In this document: piece by piece, positions 17,583 through 25,739 of the stretch
How the letters are laid out: each line of letters opens with the position of its first letter
Position numbering within the stretch: the first letter of the stretch is position 1
NCBI GenBank assembly: GCA_963749825.1
Contig: CAVVOI010000009.1
Span: 859,418-923,417, forward strand
Direction of reading: 5' to 3'
DNA length: 64,000 bases
Source of the DNA: UBA11865 sp963749825
GTDB lineage: Bacteria > Chloroflexota > Anaerolineae > Promineifilales > Promineifilaceae
The notes under the pieces: model-generated
What the model saw: the letters and a program-made list of their open reading frames with translations, nothing else
Databases searched by the model: none
What the model was told of the DNA's origin: nothing
Position numbers and translations under genes: made by a program

Positions 17583-18350
17583 ATGTTCCACCAGGACGAT
17601 CAAGTTGCCGTCTTTCATGATCATGAGTCGTTGACCGAATATGCGGCCAATATGATACTTAAAATCGCATCCGAAAGTGTCAGCCTGCGAGGCCGGTTTT
17701 CTTTTGTGCTTTCAGGGGGTGGAACGCCACGACCCATGTATGAATTACTTGCTTCACCCCCATATATTGACGAATTTCCGTGGAGCAAAACTTTGATCTT
17801 TTGGGGAGATGAAAGGAGCGTCGCCCCGGATCATGAGGAAAGCAACTATGGTCAGGCATGGGAGCTCTTATTGAGGCATACACTGGTTAAGTCAAAAAAC
17901 GTTTACCGAATTAAAGGGGAATTAACGCCTGCGTTGGCAGCTAGTGACTATGCTTACGAGCTTCAAAATCTGGGGACCGGCCGCTTGCGTTGGCCGAGAT
18001 TTGACCTTGTGTTATTGGGACTTGGAGACGATGGTCATACAGCCTCTTTATTTCCTGGAAAAGCGACGGAGGTTGAGGAACAGGCCTCAGTCATCGCCGT
18101 AACCGCCCATTATGGTGACCGTCCGGCGGCCCGAGTCACGCTCACCCCCAGGGTCTTCAATAGCGCCCGTCAGATCATCTTTCTGGTCGTTGGCGCAAGC
18201 AAGGCTGAAGCAGTCGTAGCGGCGCTTGAGGGAACTCTTGATCCCGAAAAGTGGCCGGTTCAACGAATTCGACCTTCAGATGGCTTGATTACTTGGTTGC
18301 TTGATAAGCCCGCAGCAAACGATCTCAGCCATACAAAACAGATTTTGTAA
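17583..18350 (+). CDS. pgl: 6-phosphogluconolactonase
   Basis: Hydrolyses 6-phosphogluconolactone in the oxidative pentose phosphate pathway. 255 aa, typical. Motifs: FSFVLSGGGTPRPMYELL (phosphate-binding), TLIFWGDERSVAPDHEESNYGQA, and FDLVLLGLGDDGHTASLFPG with the catalytic His. The ATG has GAGG eight bases upstream. It lies 127 bp after glk on the same strand; the gap contains a T-rich stretch but no convincing hairpin. Confidence 0.94.
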   Translation: MFHQDDQVAVFHDHESLTEYAANMILKIASESVSLRGRFSFVLSGGGTPRPMYELLASPPYIDEFPWSKTLIFWGDERSVAPDHEESNYGQAWELLLRHTLVKSKNVYRIKGELTPALAASDYAYELQNLGTGRLRWPRFDLVLLGLGDDGHTASLFPGKATEVEEQASVIAVTAHYGDRPAARVTLTPRVFNSARQIIFLVVGASKAEAVVAALEGTLDPEKWPVQRIRPSDGLITWLLDKPAANDLSHTKQIL

Positions 18351-18471
18351 CCTTATCCAGCAACGGTGCATCTAAGTGAATGGATTCGTTAGTGTATTCT
18401 GATGCGTCTCCAATTCTTGTCTGAGATTTGGTTGCGATTAGAATGATCACCAAATGGAGAGATATTTTAGG

Positions 18472-18882
18472 ATGACAACAACTGCAGAGAATATTGGCTT
18501 CAGCGTCAAGTTGCATACGAGCTTTGATTCGGCATTGGAACAAGTCGCTGAAGCATTGAAAGGGCAAGGTTTTGGAGTCTTGACCGAAATCGACGTGCAG
18601 GCCACTTTAAAGAAGAAACTGGATGTAGATTTTCAGCCATATCGCATCCTTGGCGCCTGTAATCCGTCTTTGGCCTATGAAGCCTTAAGCATAATGCCCC
18701 AGGTCGGGCTGCTCCTGCCTTGTAATGTAACCGTAGCCCAAATTAACGATGACGAAGTCAAAGTATCGTTTTTGGACCCGATGCTTATGATGGGAGTAGC
18801 AGGCGAACCATCCCTACAGTCGGTTGCTAAAATCGCGAAAGAGAAGTTGTTAAGAGCGGCCGCAACTATGGAGGAGGTCTGA
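18472..18882 (+). CDS. DUF302 family protein
   Basis: Small soluble protein of the DUF302 family. Recognisable are the opening FSVKLHTSFDSALEQVAEALKGQGFGVLTEIDVQATLKKKL, then the YRILGACNPSLAYEAL segment and LLLPCNVTV. Family proteins are small alpha/beta dimers of uncertain role; the conserved Cys residues in GACNP and LPCNV are present. I chose the ATG at 18472 because GGAGAG lies nearby upstream; an in-frame ATG at 18454 has no ribosome-binding site. It overlaps closely with the zinc-ribbon gene downstream (3-bp gap) and is likely co-transcribed with it. Confidence 0.85.
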   Translation: MTTTAENIGFSVKLHTSFDSALEQVAEALKGQGFGVLTEIDVQATLKKKLDVDFQPYRILGACNPSLAYEALSIMPQVGLLLPCNVTVAQINDDEVKVSFLDPMLMMGVAGEPSLQSVAKIAKEKLLRAAATMEEV

Positions 18883-18885
18883 GAA

Positions 18886-19092
18886 ATGCCGATATATGAA
18901 TTTGATTGCCAGGGCTGTGGTGGCAGTTTCGATAAATTAGTGAGATCGATATCGGCCATTGGCGAGGTAACGTGCCCTTCTTGTAGCAGTCCTGAAGTAA
19001 AGAAAAAACTCTCCATGTTCGCGAGTCGGGTCATCGGACAGAGTTCATCGGCTACTGCTTCTGATGCTAGCTGCGCGCCAGGCGGGCTCTGA
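18886..19092 (+). CDS. FmdB-type zinc-ribbon protein
   Basis: A 68 aa protein starting MPIYEFDCQGCGGSFDKLV with two CxxC pairs (CQGC and CPSC), the FmdB/CxxC_CxxC_SSSS regulatory family. It probably binds one zinc; the family role is not firmly known. The rest is a Ser/Ala-rich tail. GGAGGAGG lies ahead of the ATG. A strong terminator follows at 19150-19178. Confidence 0.88.
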   Translation: MPIYEFDCQGCGGSFDKLVRSISAIGEVTCPSCSSPEVKKKLSMFASRVIGQSSSATASDASCAPGGL

Positions 19093-19149
19093 GGTATTCC
19101 ACGATAATTCCAGCCGTGTGTTGGAACCAATTCTTAGAATAATGAATGA

Positions 19150-19178
19150 ACGCTAGGCCACTTGGTCTGGCGTTTTTT
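19150..19178 (+). terminator. Rho-independent terminator after the zinc-ribbon gene
   Basis: ACGCTAGGCC pairs with GGTCTGGCGT (ten pairs, two of them wobbles) around an ACTT loop, followed by six T. It ends the DUF302/zinc-ribbon unit. Confidence 0.85.
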
Positions 19179-19267
19179 CGTCTGCCGATCCTCATCCAAT
19201 GAATTACATTTCTAAACCGACCTTGATACGCGTCTTTGCACTTAAGCAAGTTTGGCTTCTGGCCTGA

Positions 19268-19273
19268 TATAAT
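19268..19273 (+). promoter_or_regulatory. Predicted extended -10 (TGATATAAT) of the DUF1684 gene
   Basis: A perfect TATAAT preceded by TGA ends 10 bases before the ATG at 19284, so transcription would begin only a few bases before the start codon. No good -35 is seen at the usual spacing. The start would be nearly leaderless. Confidence 0.45.
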
Positions 19274-19283
19274 GGCTAATAAG

Positions 19284-19907
19284 ATGAACGAGACCATCAG
19301 CCTGCTGGATTGGCGGCGTCAAACAAGCGAGTTATATGCAACATTGAGAGAAGCCCCGGAGGCAGGCCGCGAGGTTGCCTGGCAACATTGGCGTGCCATG
19401 CGTAATGGAATGTTCAAGCATCATCTCCAATCTCCGCTTGATGGCGATCAAAAAGCATCCTTCCGTGGATTGTCTTATTTCGACTTCGATCCAGCTTACC
19501 ACATCGAAGGTATTATTGATCAACAGGTAGAAAGAAAGACATTTCATGTCAAATTGGATGCTGATGCAGATCTCTATTACATCAGAGTTGGTCAGGTGCA
19601 ATTCGAAATCAGGGGGGAATTGGGGCAGCTAAGTTTGTTCTGGATCGAGGGGTATGGTGGAGGACTTTTTATTCCCTTCAAAGATAAAACGAACGGTAAG
19701 GAAACTTATGGCGGCGGTCGTTATTTATTCGATACAATCAAAGGGGCTGATCTTGGCACCAATGGAGATGAAGTCATCCTGGATTTCAATTTCGCCTATA
19801 ATCCTTCATGCGCCTATCATTCTCGTTGGGTCTGTCCTCTTTCTCCTTCTGAAAATAACCTTTTGTTCAATATTTCCGCCGGCGAAAAAAAGTTCCAACC
19901 TTCATAA
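19284..19907 (+). CDS. DUF1684 family protein
   Basis: About 207 aa, soluble. It matches the DUF1684 pattern: N-terminal LLDWRRQTSELYATLRE helix, WRAMRNGMFKHHLQSPL, FRGLSYFDFDPAYHIEGII, then a beta-rich part with GGGLFIPFKDKTNGKETYGGGRYLFDTIKG and the ending LDFNFAYNPSCAYHSRWVCPLSPSENNL. The biochemical function of the family is unknown to me. I chose the ATG at 19284 (MNETISLLDW) because an extended -10 element lies immediately upstream and would exclude the longer frame from 19236. Confidence 0.87.
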   Translation: MNETISLLDWRRQTSELYATLREAPEAGREVAWQHWRAMRNGMFKHHLQSPLDGDQKASFRGLSYFDFDPAYHIEGIIDQQVERKTFHVKLDADADLYYIRVGQVQFEIRGELGQLSLFWIEGYGGGLFIPFKDKTNGKETYGGGRYLFDTIKGADLGTNGDEVILDFNFAYNPSCAYHSRWVCPLSPSENNLLFNISAGEKKFQPS

Positions 19908-20006
19908 ACCCCTGCAAATCAATTATGTAGTCTATCGCTTGATAGGGGCTTATGGTTGTAATGCTCTTAACTGTCTAATACTGGATCGGAGCATAAGCTT
20001 CTTGAC

Positions 20007-21266
20007 ATGATAACTTCTGAGTTGGAACTAGCCACCACCACCGACGAATCAATCACCATAATTTTGCCCGGCAAATGGCGGAACTTACTTCTTCTTGCCT
20101 TCGCGGAGTTGCTGGCTATGTCTGTTTGGTTTTCAGCGTCGGCCGTCACACCTATATTAATTGAGGCGTGGCAATTGACTGATGGGGAGGCCGCCTGGTT
20201 AACGATGGCAGTACAAATCGGTTTTGTTGTTGGTTCTCTTGGCTCAGCACTATTAAATCTTGCCGATAGACTGCCTTCTCGCTGGCTGTTCGCGATATCT
20301 AGCTTACTGGCAGGGCTGGCGACTACCTCAATCGCTTTCTGGGCAAGAGATCTGGAAACGGCACTCGTTCTTAGGTTTTTCACGGGCCTGTTCCTGGCTG
20401 GCGTTTACCCGATTGGAATGAAAATAATGGCGACCTGGACCCAAAGAGATCGGGGATTGGGAATTGGCCTACTTGTTAGCGCTCTGGTCCTTGGCAGCGC
20501 TTCACCTCATTTGATGAGAGCATTCGGAAACGTGAATAATTGGCGTCCGGTTTTGTATTTGGCTGCCGGCTCCGCGATATTAGGAGCCATAATTGCGGCT
20601 CTATTCGTATCAGAAGGTCCTTTTCGATCGCCGGCGCCTCGATTTAAGTGGCGTCAGGTTGGTAAACTCCTGATTGAAAAAGACATTGCTTTGGCCAATA
20701 CTGGATATCTAGGTCATATGTGGGAACTCTTTGCCATGTGGACATGGATACCGCTTTTTATCTTACTGAGTTTTGAGCAGCAGGGAATTTCTTCTGCATG
20801 GGCGAGTCTGGCCGCATTCGCAGTCATTGGGATCGGGGGTATCGGCAGCCTTGTCATGGGACCTATTGCCGATAGATTTGGCCGAACGAAAGTCACTATC
20901 GCCCTCATGTTGACCAGTGGCACGATGTCCTTGCTCATTGGTATCCTCTATGGAGGGAACCCATTCGTATTATTTGTCGTGGCCCTGATTTGGGGATTCT
21001 CGGTCGTCGCAGACTCGGCCCAATTTTCGGCCGCGGTTAGCGAATTAGCACCATCAAAGTACGTTGGCACAGCCCTAACCTTGCAGACGAGTCTAGGATT
21101 TCTCTTGACCTTATTTAGTATACGATTGATCCCACCGCTAGTAGAATTAGTGGGTTGGCGTTTTGCGTTTGCCATATTAGCATTGGGACCGGCGGCTGGC
21201 ATATGGGCGATGTGGAAATTACAGAAGTTACCAACAGCGAAAAAACTTGCCGGAGGCCGGGGTTAG
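20007..21266 (+). CDS. Major facilitator superfamily transporter
   Basis: 419 aa with about 12 membrane helices in two halves. After a polar N-terminus of about 25 residues the first helix begins at LLLLAFAELLAMSVWFSASAVTPILI. A loop motif GPIADRFGRTKVTIAL between the helices of the second half fits the MFS A-motif, and the first half has LLNLADRLPSRW in the equivalent place. The substrate cannot be read from sequence; the opening resembles MFS members annotated as nitrate/nitrite- or cyanate-type transporters, but that is weak. It stands alone, 99 bp after the DUF1684 gene; no ribosome-binding site is obvious. Confidence 0.82.
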   Translation: MITSELELATTTDESITIILPGKWRNLLLLAFAELLAMSVWFSASAVTPILIEAWQLTDGEAAWLTMAVQIGFVVGSLGSALLNLADRLPSRWLFAISSLLAGLATTSIAFWARDLETALVLRFFTGLFLAGVYPIGMKIMATWTQRDRGLGIGLLVSALVLGSASPHLMRAFGNVNNWRPVLYLAAGSAILGAIIAALFVSEGPFRSPAPRFKWRQVGKLLIEKDIALANTGYLGHMWELFAMWTWIPLFILLSFEQQGISSAWASLAAFAVIGIGGIGSLVMGPIADRFGRTKVTIALMLTSGTMSLLIGILYGGNPFVLFVVALIWGFSVVADSAQFSAAVSELAPSKYVGTALTLQTSLGFLLTLFSIRLIPPLVELVGWRFAFAILALGPAAGIWAMWKLQKLPTAKKLAGGRG

Positions 21267-21352
21267 GCGCCAAGTAAGAAGCGAATTCTTATTGGACCTT
21301 GTAAAGATGGGATTCGTTCAATCAGAGGAGTTCGAAGGTCACTAAAAAAGTG

Positions 21353-21470
21353 GCAGGGTCACCCAAGTCAAAATAGTAACCCAATCACGACATTTCTAGC
21401 GGTTTTGAGGAGGCTGCGCTATGTGCCTATTTGTTCAGCCGTGACCAAGCTCGACGTTGAGTGACCCTGC
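21353..21470. mobile_element. Short MITE-like element with terminal inverted repeats
   Basis: A 118-bp stretch is bounded by GCAGGGTCACCCAA (21353-21366) and the inverse of GCAGGGTCACTCAA (21457-21470), matching at 13 of 14 positions. It has no coding capacity. No target-site duplication is obvious. It lies in the 583-bp gene-free region 21267-21849. Confidence 0.5.
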
Positions 21471-21634
21471 GCGACAGGAGAGCAATTTATTAAAAAGCCA
21501 CCGGTCATTCGATAGATTGCGGAGTACTAGAACCCCATTTTTGGTTGCTGGAGCCGCTCAAGAGCAAACGTTCCAAACAAGCCAGATTAGATTATTATTT
21601 GACTTCGCCTTGACACAAACGGCCGGTAGCTAAT

Positions 21635-21715
21635 AACCTAAATGTTATGAATATATTACCAGTATTAGGTTGGACAAGTAGTGACAAACGTCATGGTGAA
21701 TTCATGACTTTTGTC
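21635..21715. repeat. Two successive inverted repeats in a gene-free region
   Basis: The first has AACCTAA (21635-21641) and TTAGGTT (21665-21671). The second has 13-bp arms from 21683 to 21715 around a 7-base loop, 12 of 13 matching (GACAAACGTCATG against GACAAAAGTCATG). They could be operator sites or the debris of a mobile element. The remainder of 21267-21849 shows no gene. Confidence 0.5.
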
Positions 21716-21849
21716 TAATGGATCAATGATATCCAGGTGGCATTCTGAAACACATAGATTTGGCTCATAATGAACAATGCGATGCTATTGATCTAAAAAA
21801 ATGGTCTAAAGGACAATACTATAATTTCGTTAAGGGTAGAAGGTGAATA

Positions 21850-22239
21850 ATGGGTGAGCGGAATTTTTACGAACAAGTTTATGCTGTTTCCAGGCGTATA
21901 CCCAAGGGAAAAGTGACCAGCTATGGACGTATCGCAAATATGCTGGGAGCCCCAAATGCAGCCAGGGCTGTAGGTTATGCGCTTCGAGCACTTAAGGATA
22001 AGCAGGATGATCCAACTTATGACGATGTGCCATGGCAAAGAGTCGTGAATAGCCAGGGAAGAATTAGCATCGCCAATCGAGAATTCGGTGCACAATTACA
22101 GGCGAAATTACTGAGGAAGGAAGGGGTGCTCGTCAGCGAGGACTTGCAGATTAACTTGGACATCTACCTGTGGTCCGGGCTGCATTGGTTCGAAATCGAT
22201 GACATTCTCAAGGCAACAAACAATAGTGACAATGGTTGA
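21850..22239 (+). CDS. Alkyltransferase-like protein (MGMT homologue without the active Cys)
   Basis: Small DNA-binding relative of O6-methylguanine-DNA methyltransferase. The N-terminal part (FYEQVYAVSRRIPKGKVTSYGRIANMLGAPNAARAVGYALR) has the winged-helix and Arg-finger region. The active-site PCHR is PWQR here (VPWQRVVNSQGRIS), so it cannot accept an alkyl group. Tryptophan at the Cys position defines the ATL group, which recognises O6-alkylguanine and directs nucleotide excision repair. It has 129 aa with AAGGTG before the ATG. A C-terminal stretch of about 30 residues after ILVSEDLQ is longer than in some ATLs. Confidence 0.9.
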   Translation: MGERNFYEQVYAVSRRIPKGKVTSYGRIANMLGAPNAARAVGYALRALKDKQDDPTYDDVPWQRVVNSQGRISIANREFGAQLQAKLLRKEGVLVSEDLQINLDIYLWSGLHWFEIDDILKATNNSDNG

Positions 22240-22346
22240 ATCAATTGTCGCCTTCAGCCAGGTAATGTTTGTTTCACTGTATTCACAAAACCTATTGTTA
22301 AAAACGCTTCGGATTGAGACACGACTGAAACCGATTCGTCATCAGT

Positions 22347-22375
22347 TTGCAGCTTGACCGCCCAGGTTCTACAAT
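22347..22375 (+). promoter_or_regulatory. Predicted promoter of the glycosyltransferase gene
   Basis: -35 TTGCAG (22347-22352), 17-bp spacer, -10 TACAAT (22370-22375). The -10 ends seven bases before the GTG start at 22383, so the mRNA would be leaderless. Confidence 0.45.
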
Positions 22376-22382
22376 CCAAATC

Positions 22383-23456
22383 GTGAAGCTCATCATTCAG
22401 GTGCCTTGTCTTAATGAAGCCGATACGCTACCTGCTGTTTTTGAGGGGATGCCTCTCAAAATGCCAGGTGTAGATGTCATCGAAACATTGATCATAGACG
22501 ATGGCAGCGAAGACGAGACAATAGCCGTTGCGGAGAAGCTAGGGGTCGATCATATCGTCCGTCATAATCGAACTTTAGGCCTGGCGAGGGCATTCGCAAC
22601 AGGAATAGACACCAGTCTCCAACTCGGGGCTGATATCATTGTCAATACCGATGGCGACAACCAATATCCGGCAGGCTATATCGGCGCCTTGGTTGCCCCC
22701 ATAGTGCAGGGAATAGCCGAAATTGTTATAGCCAACCGGCAGATTGAAAATGTACCTCATTTTTCCCCAGTGAAGAAATTGCTGCAATCGGCCGGAAGTT
22801 GGCTTGTGCGAACAGTCAGCAGCACGCAAGTCCCTGACGCACCAAGTGGATTTCGGGCGTACTCCAGAGAAGCAGCACTACGATTGAATATCCTTACTCG
22901 TTATAGTTATACCTTGGAGACAATAATCCAGGCAGGAAAACAAGGTATGAGGATCGTGAGCATCCCTGTGGAAACGAATCCTCCTACCAGACCTTCACGT
23001 TTGCAGCGAAGTAGCTGGCATTTTATCAAATCTCAGGCCAGTACAATCGTCCGGCTCTATGCATTTTACGAGCCTTTGCGGACGTTTTCTTACATTGCTC
23101 TGCCGTTTCTCATGACCGGCATCATCTTGCTGACTCGTTTTCTTATCTTATTTATCATTGGCGAGCGGGGAATCGGCCGCTTCACACAATCTGTTAGTAT
23201 TGGGGTGGGCATGTTATTGGTTGGCGTCATTATCGCTCTTTTCGGCATCCAGGCCGATATAGCTGGTAAACACCGCCAGTTGACTCAAGAAGTGTTATAC
23301 AGGTTGAAGAAGCAACAGCTTGATGAGGCTGAAGATATCCAAAAACTATCTGGCAAAGTCGAGTTGCTGACTGACCAGCAAGATGCATCACGCTCTGATA
23401 AATTGGATTCCACTAGGGCCATCAACGAAACCAGGATCGAAGAGTTGGAGGGTTAA
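22383..23456 (+). CDS. Family 2 glycosyltransferase (dolichol-phosphate-mannose-synthase-like) with C-terminal membrane helices
   Basis: About 357 aa. The N-terminal GT-A domain has PCLNEADTLPAV, TLIIDDGSEDET, and the metal-binding NTDGDNQYPAGYI, then VPDAPSGFRAYSREA. Two hydrophobic helices follow (IALPFLMTGIILLTRFLILFII and SVSIGVGMLLVGVIIALFGI), then a charged coiled tail. Such enzymes usually move a sugar from a nucleotide donor to a polyprenyl phosphate or a membrane glycan. I chose the GTG at 22383 (MKLIIQVPCLNE), which fits the family N-terminus and an adjacent promoter. The stop is three bases before the next gene, so the two are probably co-transcribed. Confidence 0.88.
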   Translation: MKLIIQVPCLNEADTLPAVFEGMPLKMPGVDVIETLIIDDGSEDETIAVAEKLGVDHIVRHNRTLGLARAFATGIDTSLQLGADIIVNTDGDNQYPAGYIGALVAPIVQGIAEIVIANRQIENVPHFSPVKKLLQSAGSWLVRTVSSTQVPDAPSGFRAYSREAALRLNILTRYSYTLETIIQAGKQGMRIVSIPVETNPPTRPSRLQRSSWHFIKSQASTIVRLYAFYEPLRTFSYIALPFLMTGIILLTRFLILFIIGERGIGRFTQSVSIGVGMLLVGVIIALFGIQADIAGKHRQLTQEVLYRLKKQQLDEAEDIQKLSGKVELLTDQQDASRSDKLDSTRAINETRIEELEG

Positions 23457-23459
23457 ATC

Positions 23460-25421
23460 ATGTTGTACGGATTCGCAGGAAAAATCTTACGCGTCAACCT
23501 CTCCAGTCATCAGTTAGAAGTAGAAGAACCGGGCGAAGAATTTTATCGACACTATTTGGGCGGAAGCTTGATGGGGTTGTATTATCTCTGGAGAAATACA
23601 CCACGGGGATCCTCTCCATTAAGTCCCGAAAACACGCTGACATTCGCCGTCAGCGCTCCAACCGGTTTGCCGGTGAGTGGGCAAAGTCGCTGTACCGTAA
23701 CCTGTCTTTCCCCAAGTAGTGGGGGTGTATCAGATAGCCAGGCAGGAGGATTTTGGCCGGCCGAGTTGAAGTATTCAGGCTTTGATGCCATTGTAATTAT
23801 AGGCGCATCAGCAAAGCCTGTTTACCTATGGATTCATAATGGAGAAGCGGAATTAAGAGATGCCAGTCATTTATGGGGAAAGTTAACCCTTGACGTGGAT
23901 CGGCTGTTGAAAGATGAACTGGGCGACAATCAAATTGAAATCGCCCAAATTGGACCGGCCGGAGAAAAGCAAACGAATTTTGCCGCGATCATGAATATGA
24001 GCAACCGGGCCTGGGGCCGTACCGGAGTTGGAGCCGTAATGGGCAGCAAACGGCTCAAAGCTATTGTTGTTCGAGGAAACCAGAAGGTAGTAGCGGCCGA
24101 CAAGAAGGGGATAGTGGCGTTATCCAGAAAGGGAGCGAAACTATTTCCCGATAGTGATATGGACGAGTTTGGCCAGTTGGGTACTGCGGATACAGTCATG
24201 GGAAATTATGGTGCGGGAGGACTGCCTACAAACAATTGGGATTCAGGCGTCACGCCGACGCTCGAGGCGGCCGAAGCAATCAGCGGTGAGCGATTATATG
24301 ACGAGCTACTAAGGGGCGCTGCTGAAGGAAAACAAAACAAAGAGGGGCGGGATACGTGTTATGCATGTATCGTGAGGTGTAAACGGGTCGTGCAGTCGGA
24401 ATGGGGTGATCATAAGTTAGTGCCAGAGTATGGCGGGCCCGAATACGAGACATTGGCAACTTTTGGCTCTTATTGTGGAGTATATGACCTGCAGGCCATT
24501 ACTTATGCCAACCAATTATGCAACCAATATGGCGTCGATACAATTTCTTGTGGGGCGACTTTATCCTGGGCAATGGAGTGTTTTGAAAATAGCCTGATTT
24601 CTCTTGAAGAGTGTGATGGCATTGAACTAAAGTTCGGCAATGCTGAAGCAATGATCACTATGTTGGAAAAGACGCTAAAGCGGGAGGGTTTTGGCGATGT
24701 TCTGGCGGAAGGTTCGGAGAAAGCGGCCCATCGTTTAGGCAAAGGTCACGAATATTTGATGACTGTCAAAGGCCAAGAAATGCCGGCCCACATGCCACAA
24801 GTGAAAAGAAGTTTAGCGGTGATATATGCAACGAATCCATTTGGCGCTGATCACCAATCTTCCGAACACGATCCAATGTATAGCCCCAATTCCTACAACG
24901 GATCTGATGATTGGCCGGGCTACAAAGTATTCTTAAGCCAAATCGGGCTCGACAAACCCCAACGAACCAAAGTTTTGAATGAAGAGAAGATTGAATATGC
25001 CCTGAAAACCCAATATAACTATAGCGCGATGGACACCATGGGCATTTGTCAATTTGTTTATGGACCGGCGTGGCAGCTTTTTGGACCACAAGATATTGCC
25101 GATCTGTTGGCGGCAGCAACAGGATGGGATATCTCGGTGAGTGATGTTCAAGCCTATGGACGGCGCCGGCTGAATTTGATGCGCGCTTTAAATGCCAGAG
25201 AAGGCATCGCCAGCGAACGCGATACTTTGCCGCGAAAATTATTTAAGAAAGCTTTGGTGGGAGGGCGGAGCGATGGGATTCGCTTGGACGATGCAGAATT
25301 TAGGGATGGCTTGACAACCTATTACCGGCAGGCGGGTTGGGATACATCGACAGGGATTCCGACACGGGAAACTTTAGATGAGTGTGGCCTCCCCTGGGTC
25401 GCAGATGAGCTCGGTCTCTAG
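23460..25421 (+). CDS. Aldehyde ferredoxin oxidoreductase family protein
   Basis: Tungsten- or molybdenum-bispterin enzyme, 653 aa, which oxidises aldehydes to acids with ferredoxin. Family features: opening MLYGFAGKILRVNLSSHQLEVEE, GGSLMGLYYLW, the pterin-binding IGPAGEKQTNFAAIMN and GRTGVGAVMGSKRLKAI, and a 4Fe-4S cluster motif CYACIVRCK with a further Cys near DTMGICQFV. No signal peptide, so cytoplasmic. GGAGGG lies seven bases before the ATG. The physiological aldehyde cannot be told from the sequence. Linkage to a glycosyltransferase is unusual and may be incidental. Confidence 0.92.
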   Translation: MLYGFAGKILRVNLSSHQLEVEEPGEEFYRHYLGGSLMGLYYLWRNTPRGSSPLSPENTLTFAVSAPTGLPVSGQSRCTVTCLSPSSGGVSDSQAGGFWPAELKYSGFDAIVIIGASAKPVYLWIHNGEAELRDASHLWGKLTLDVDRLLKDELGDNQIEIAQIGPAGEKQTNFAAIMNMSNRAWGRTGVGAVMGSKRLKAIVVRGNQKVVAADKKGIVALSRKGAKLFPDSDMDEFGQLGTADTVMGNYGAGGLPTNNWDSGVTPTLEAAEAISGERLYDELLRGAAEGKQNKEGRDTCYACIVRCKRVVQSEWGDHKLVPEYGGPEYETLATFGSYCGVYDLQAITYANQLCNQYGVDTISCGATLSWAMECFENSLISLEECDGIELKFGNAEAMITMLEKTLKREGFGDVLAEGSEKAAHRLGKGHEYLMTVKGQEMPAHMPQVKRSLAVIYATNPFGADHQSSEHDPMYSPNSYNGSDDWPGYKVFLSQIGLDKPQRTKVLNEEKIEYALKTQYNYSAMDTMGICQFVYGPAWQLFGPQDIADLLAAATGWDISVSDVQAYGRRRLNLMRALNAREGIASERDTLPRKLFKKALVGGRSDGIRLDDAEFRDGLTTYYRQAGWDTSTGIPTRETLDECGLPWVADELGL

Positions 25422-25655
25422 ACTGACAAGATTTTTGCTTAAAACCTTAAGCGCACAAAGGAAAGGATCTTAATCTCTGATTGGTGTCTAGGTCAGGAAA
25501 AGTTCGAGAAAATCGATAAGTTACCTCAGATAACACAGCTGGCTCCTACCCAGGCAGCTAATTTGTTAGCCGAGTCAAGCCTCAGTGTTATTACCTCGAT
25601 ATCCTTAAAATATTCACGCGTTTTGAGTAGTATCTCACCGACCGTGTATCGCCTG

Positions 25656-25664
25656 TGATATACT
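25656..25664 (+). promoter_or_regulatory. Predicted extended -10 (TGATATACT) upstream of dnaE
   Basis: TGA-TATACT lies 75 bp before the dnaE start, without a clear -35. The rest of the 318-bp gap 25422-25739 shows only a small imperfect inverted repeat (CAACA/TGTTG near 25677-25692) and no gene. Confidence 0.4.
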
Positions 25665-25739
25665 AGGCGGGGTATTACAACAATAGCTGTTGAATCAGAT
25701 ATGTCCTAGATGGCTTGGTGGATTTGACACTTCTGTTTG

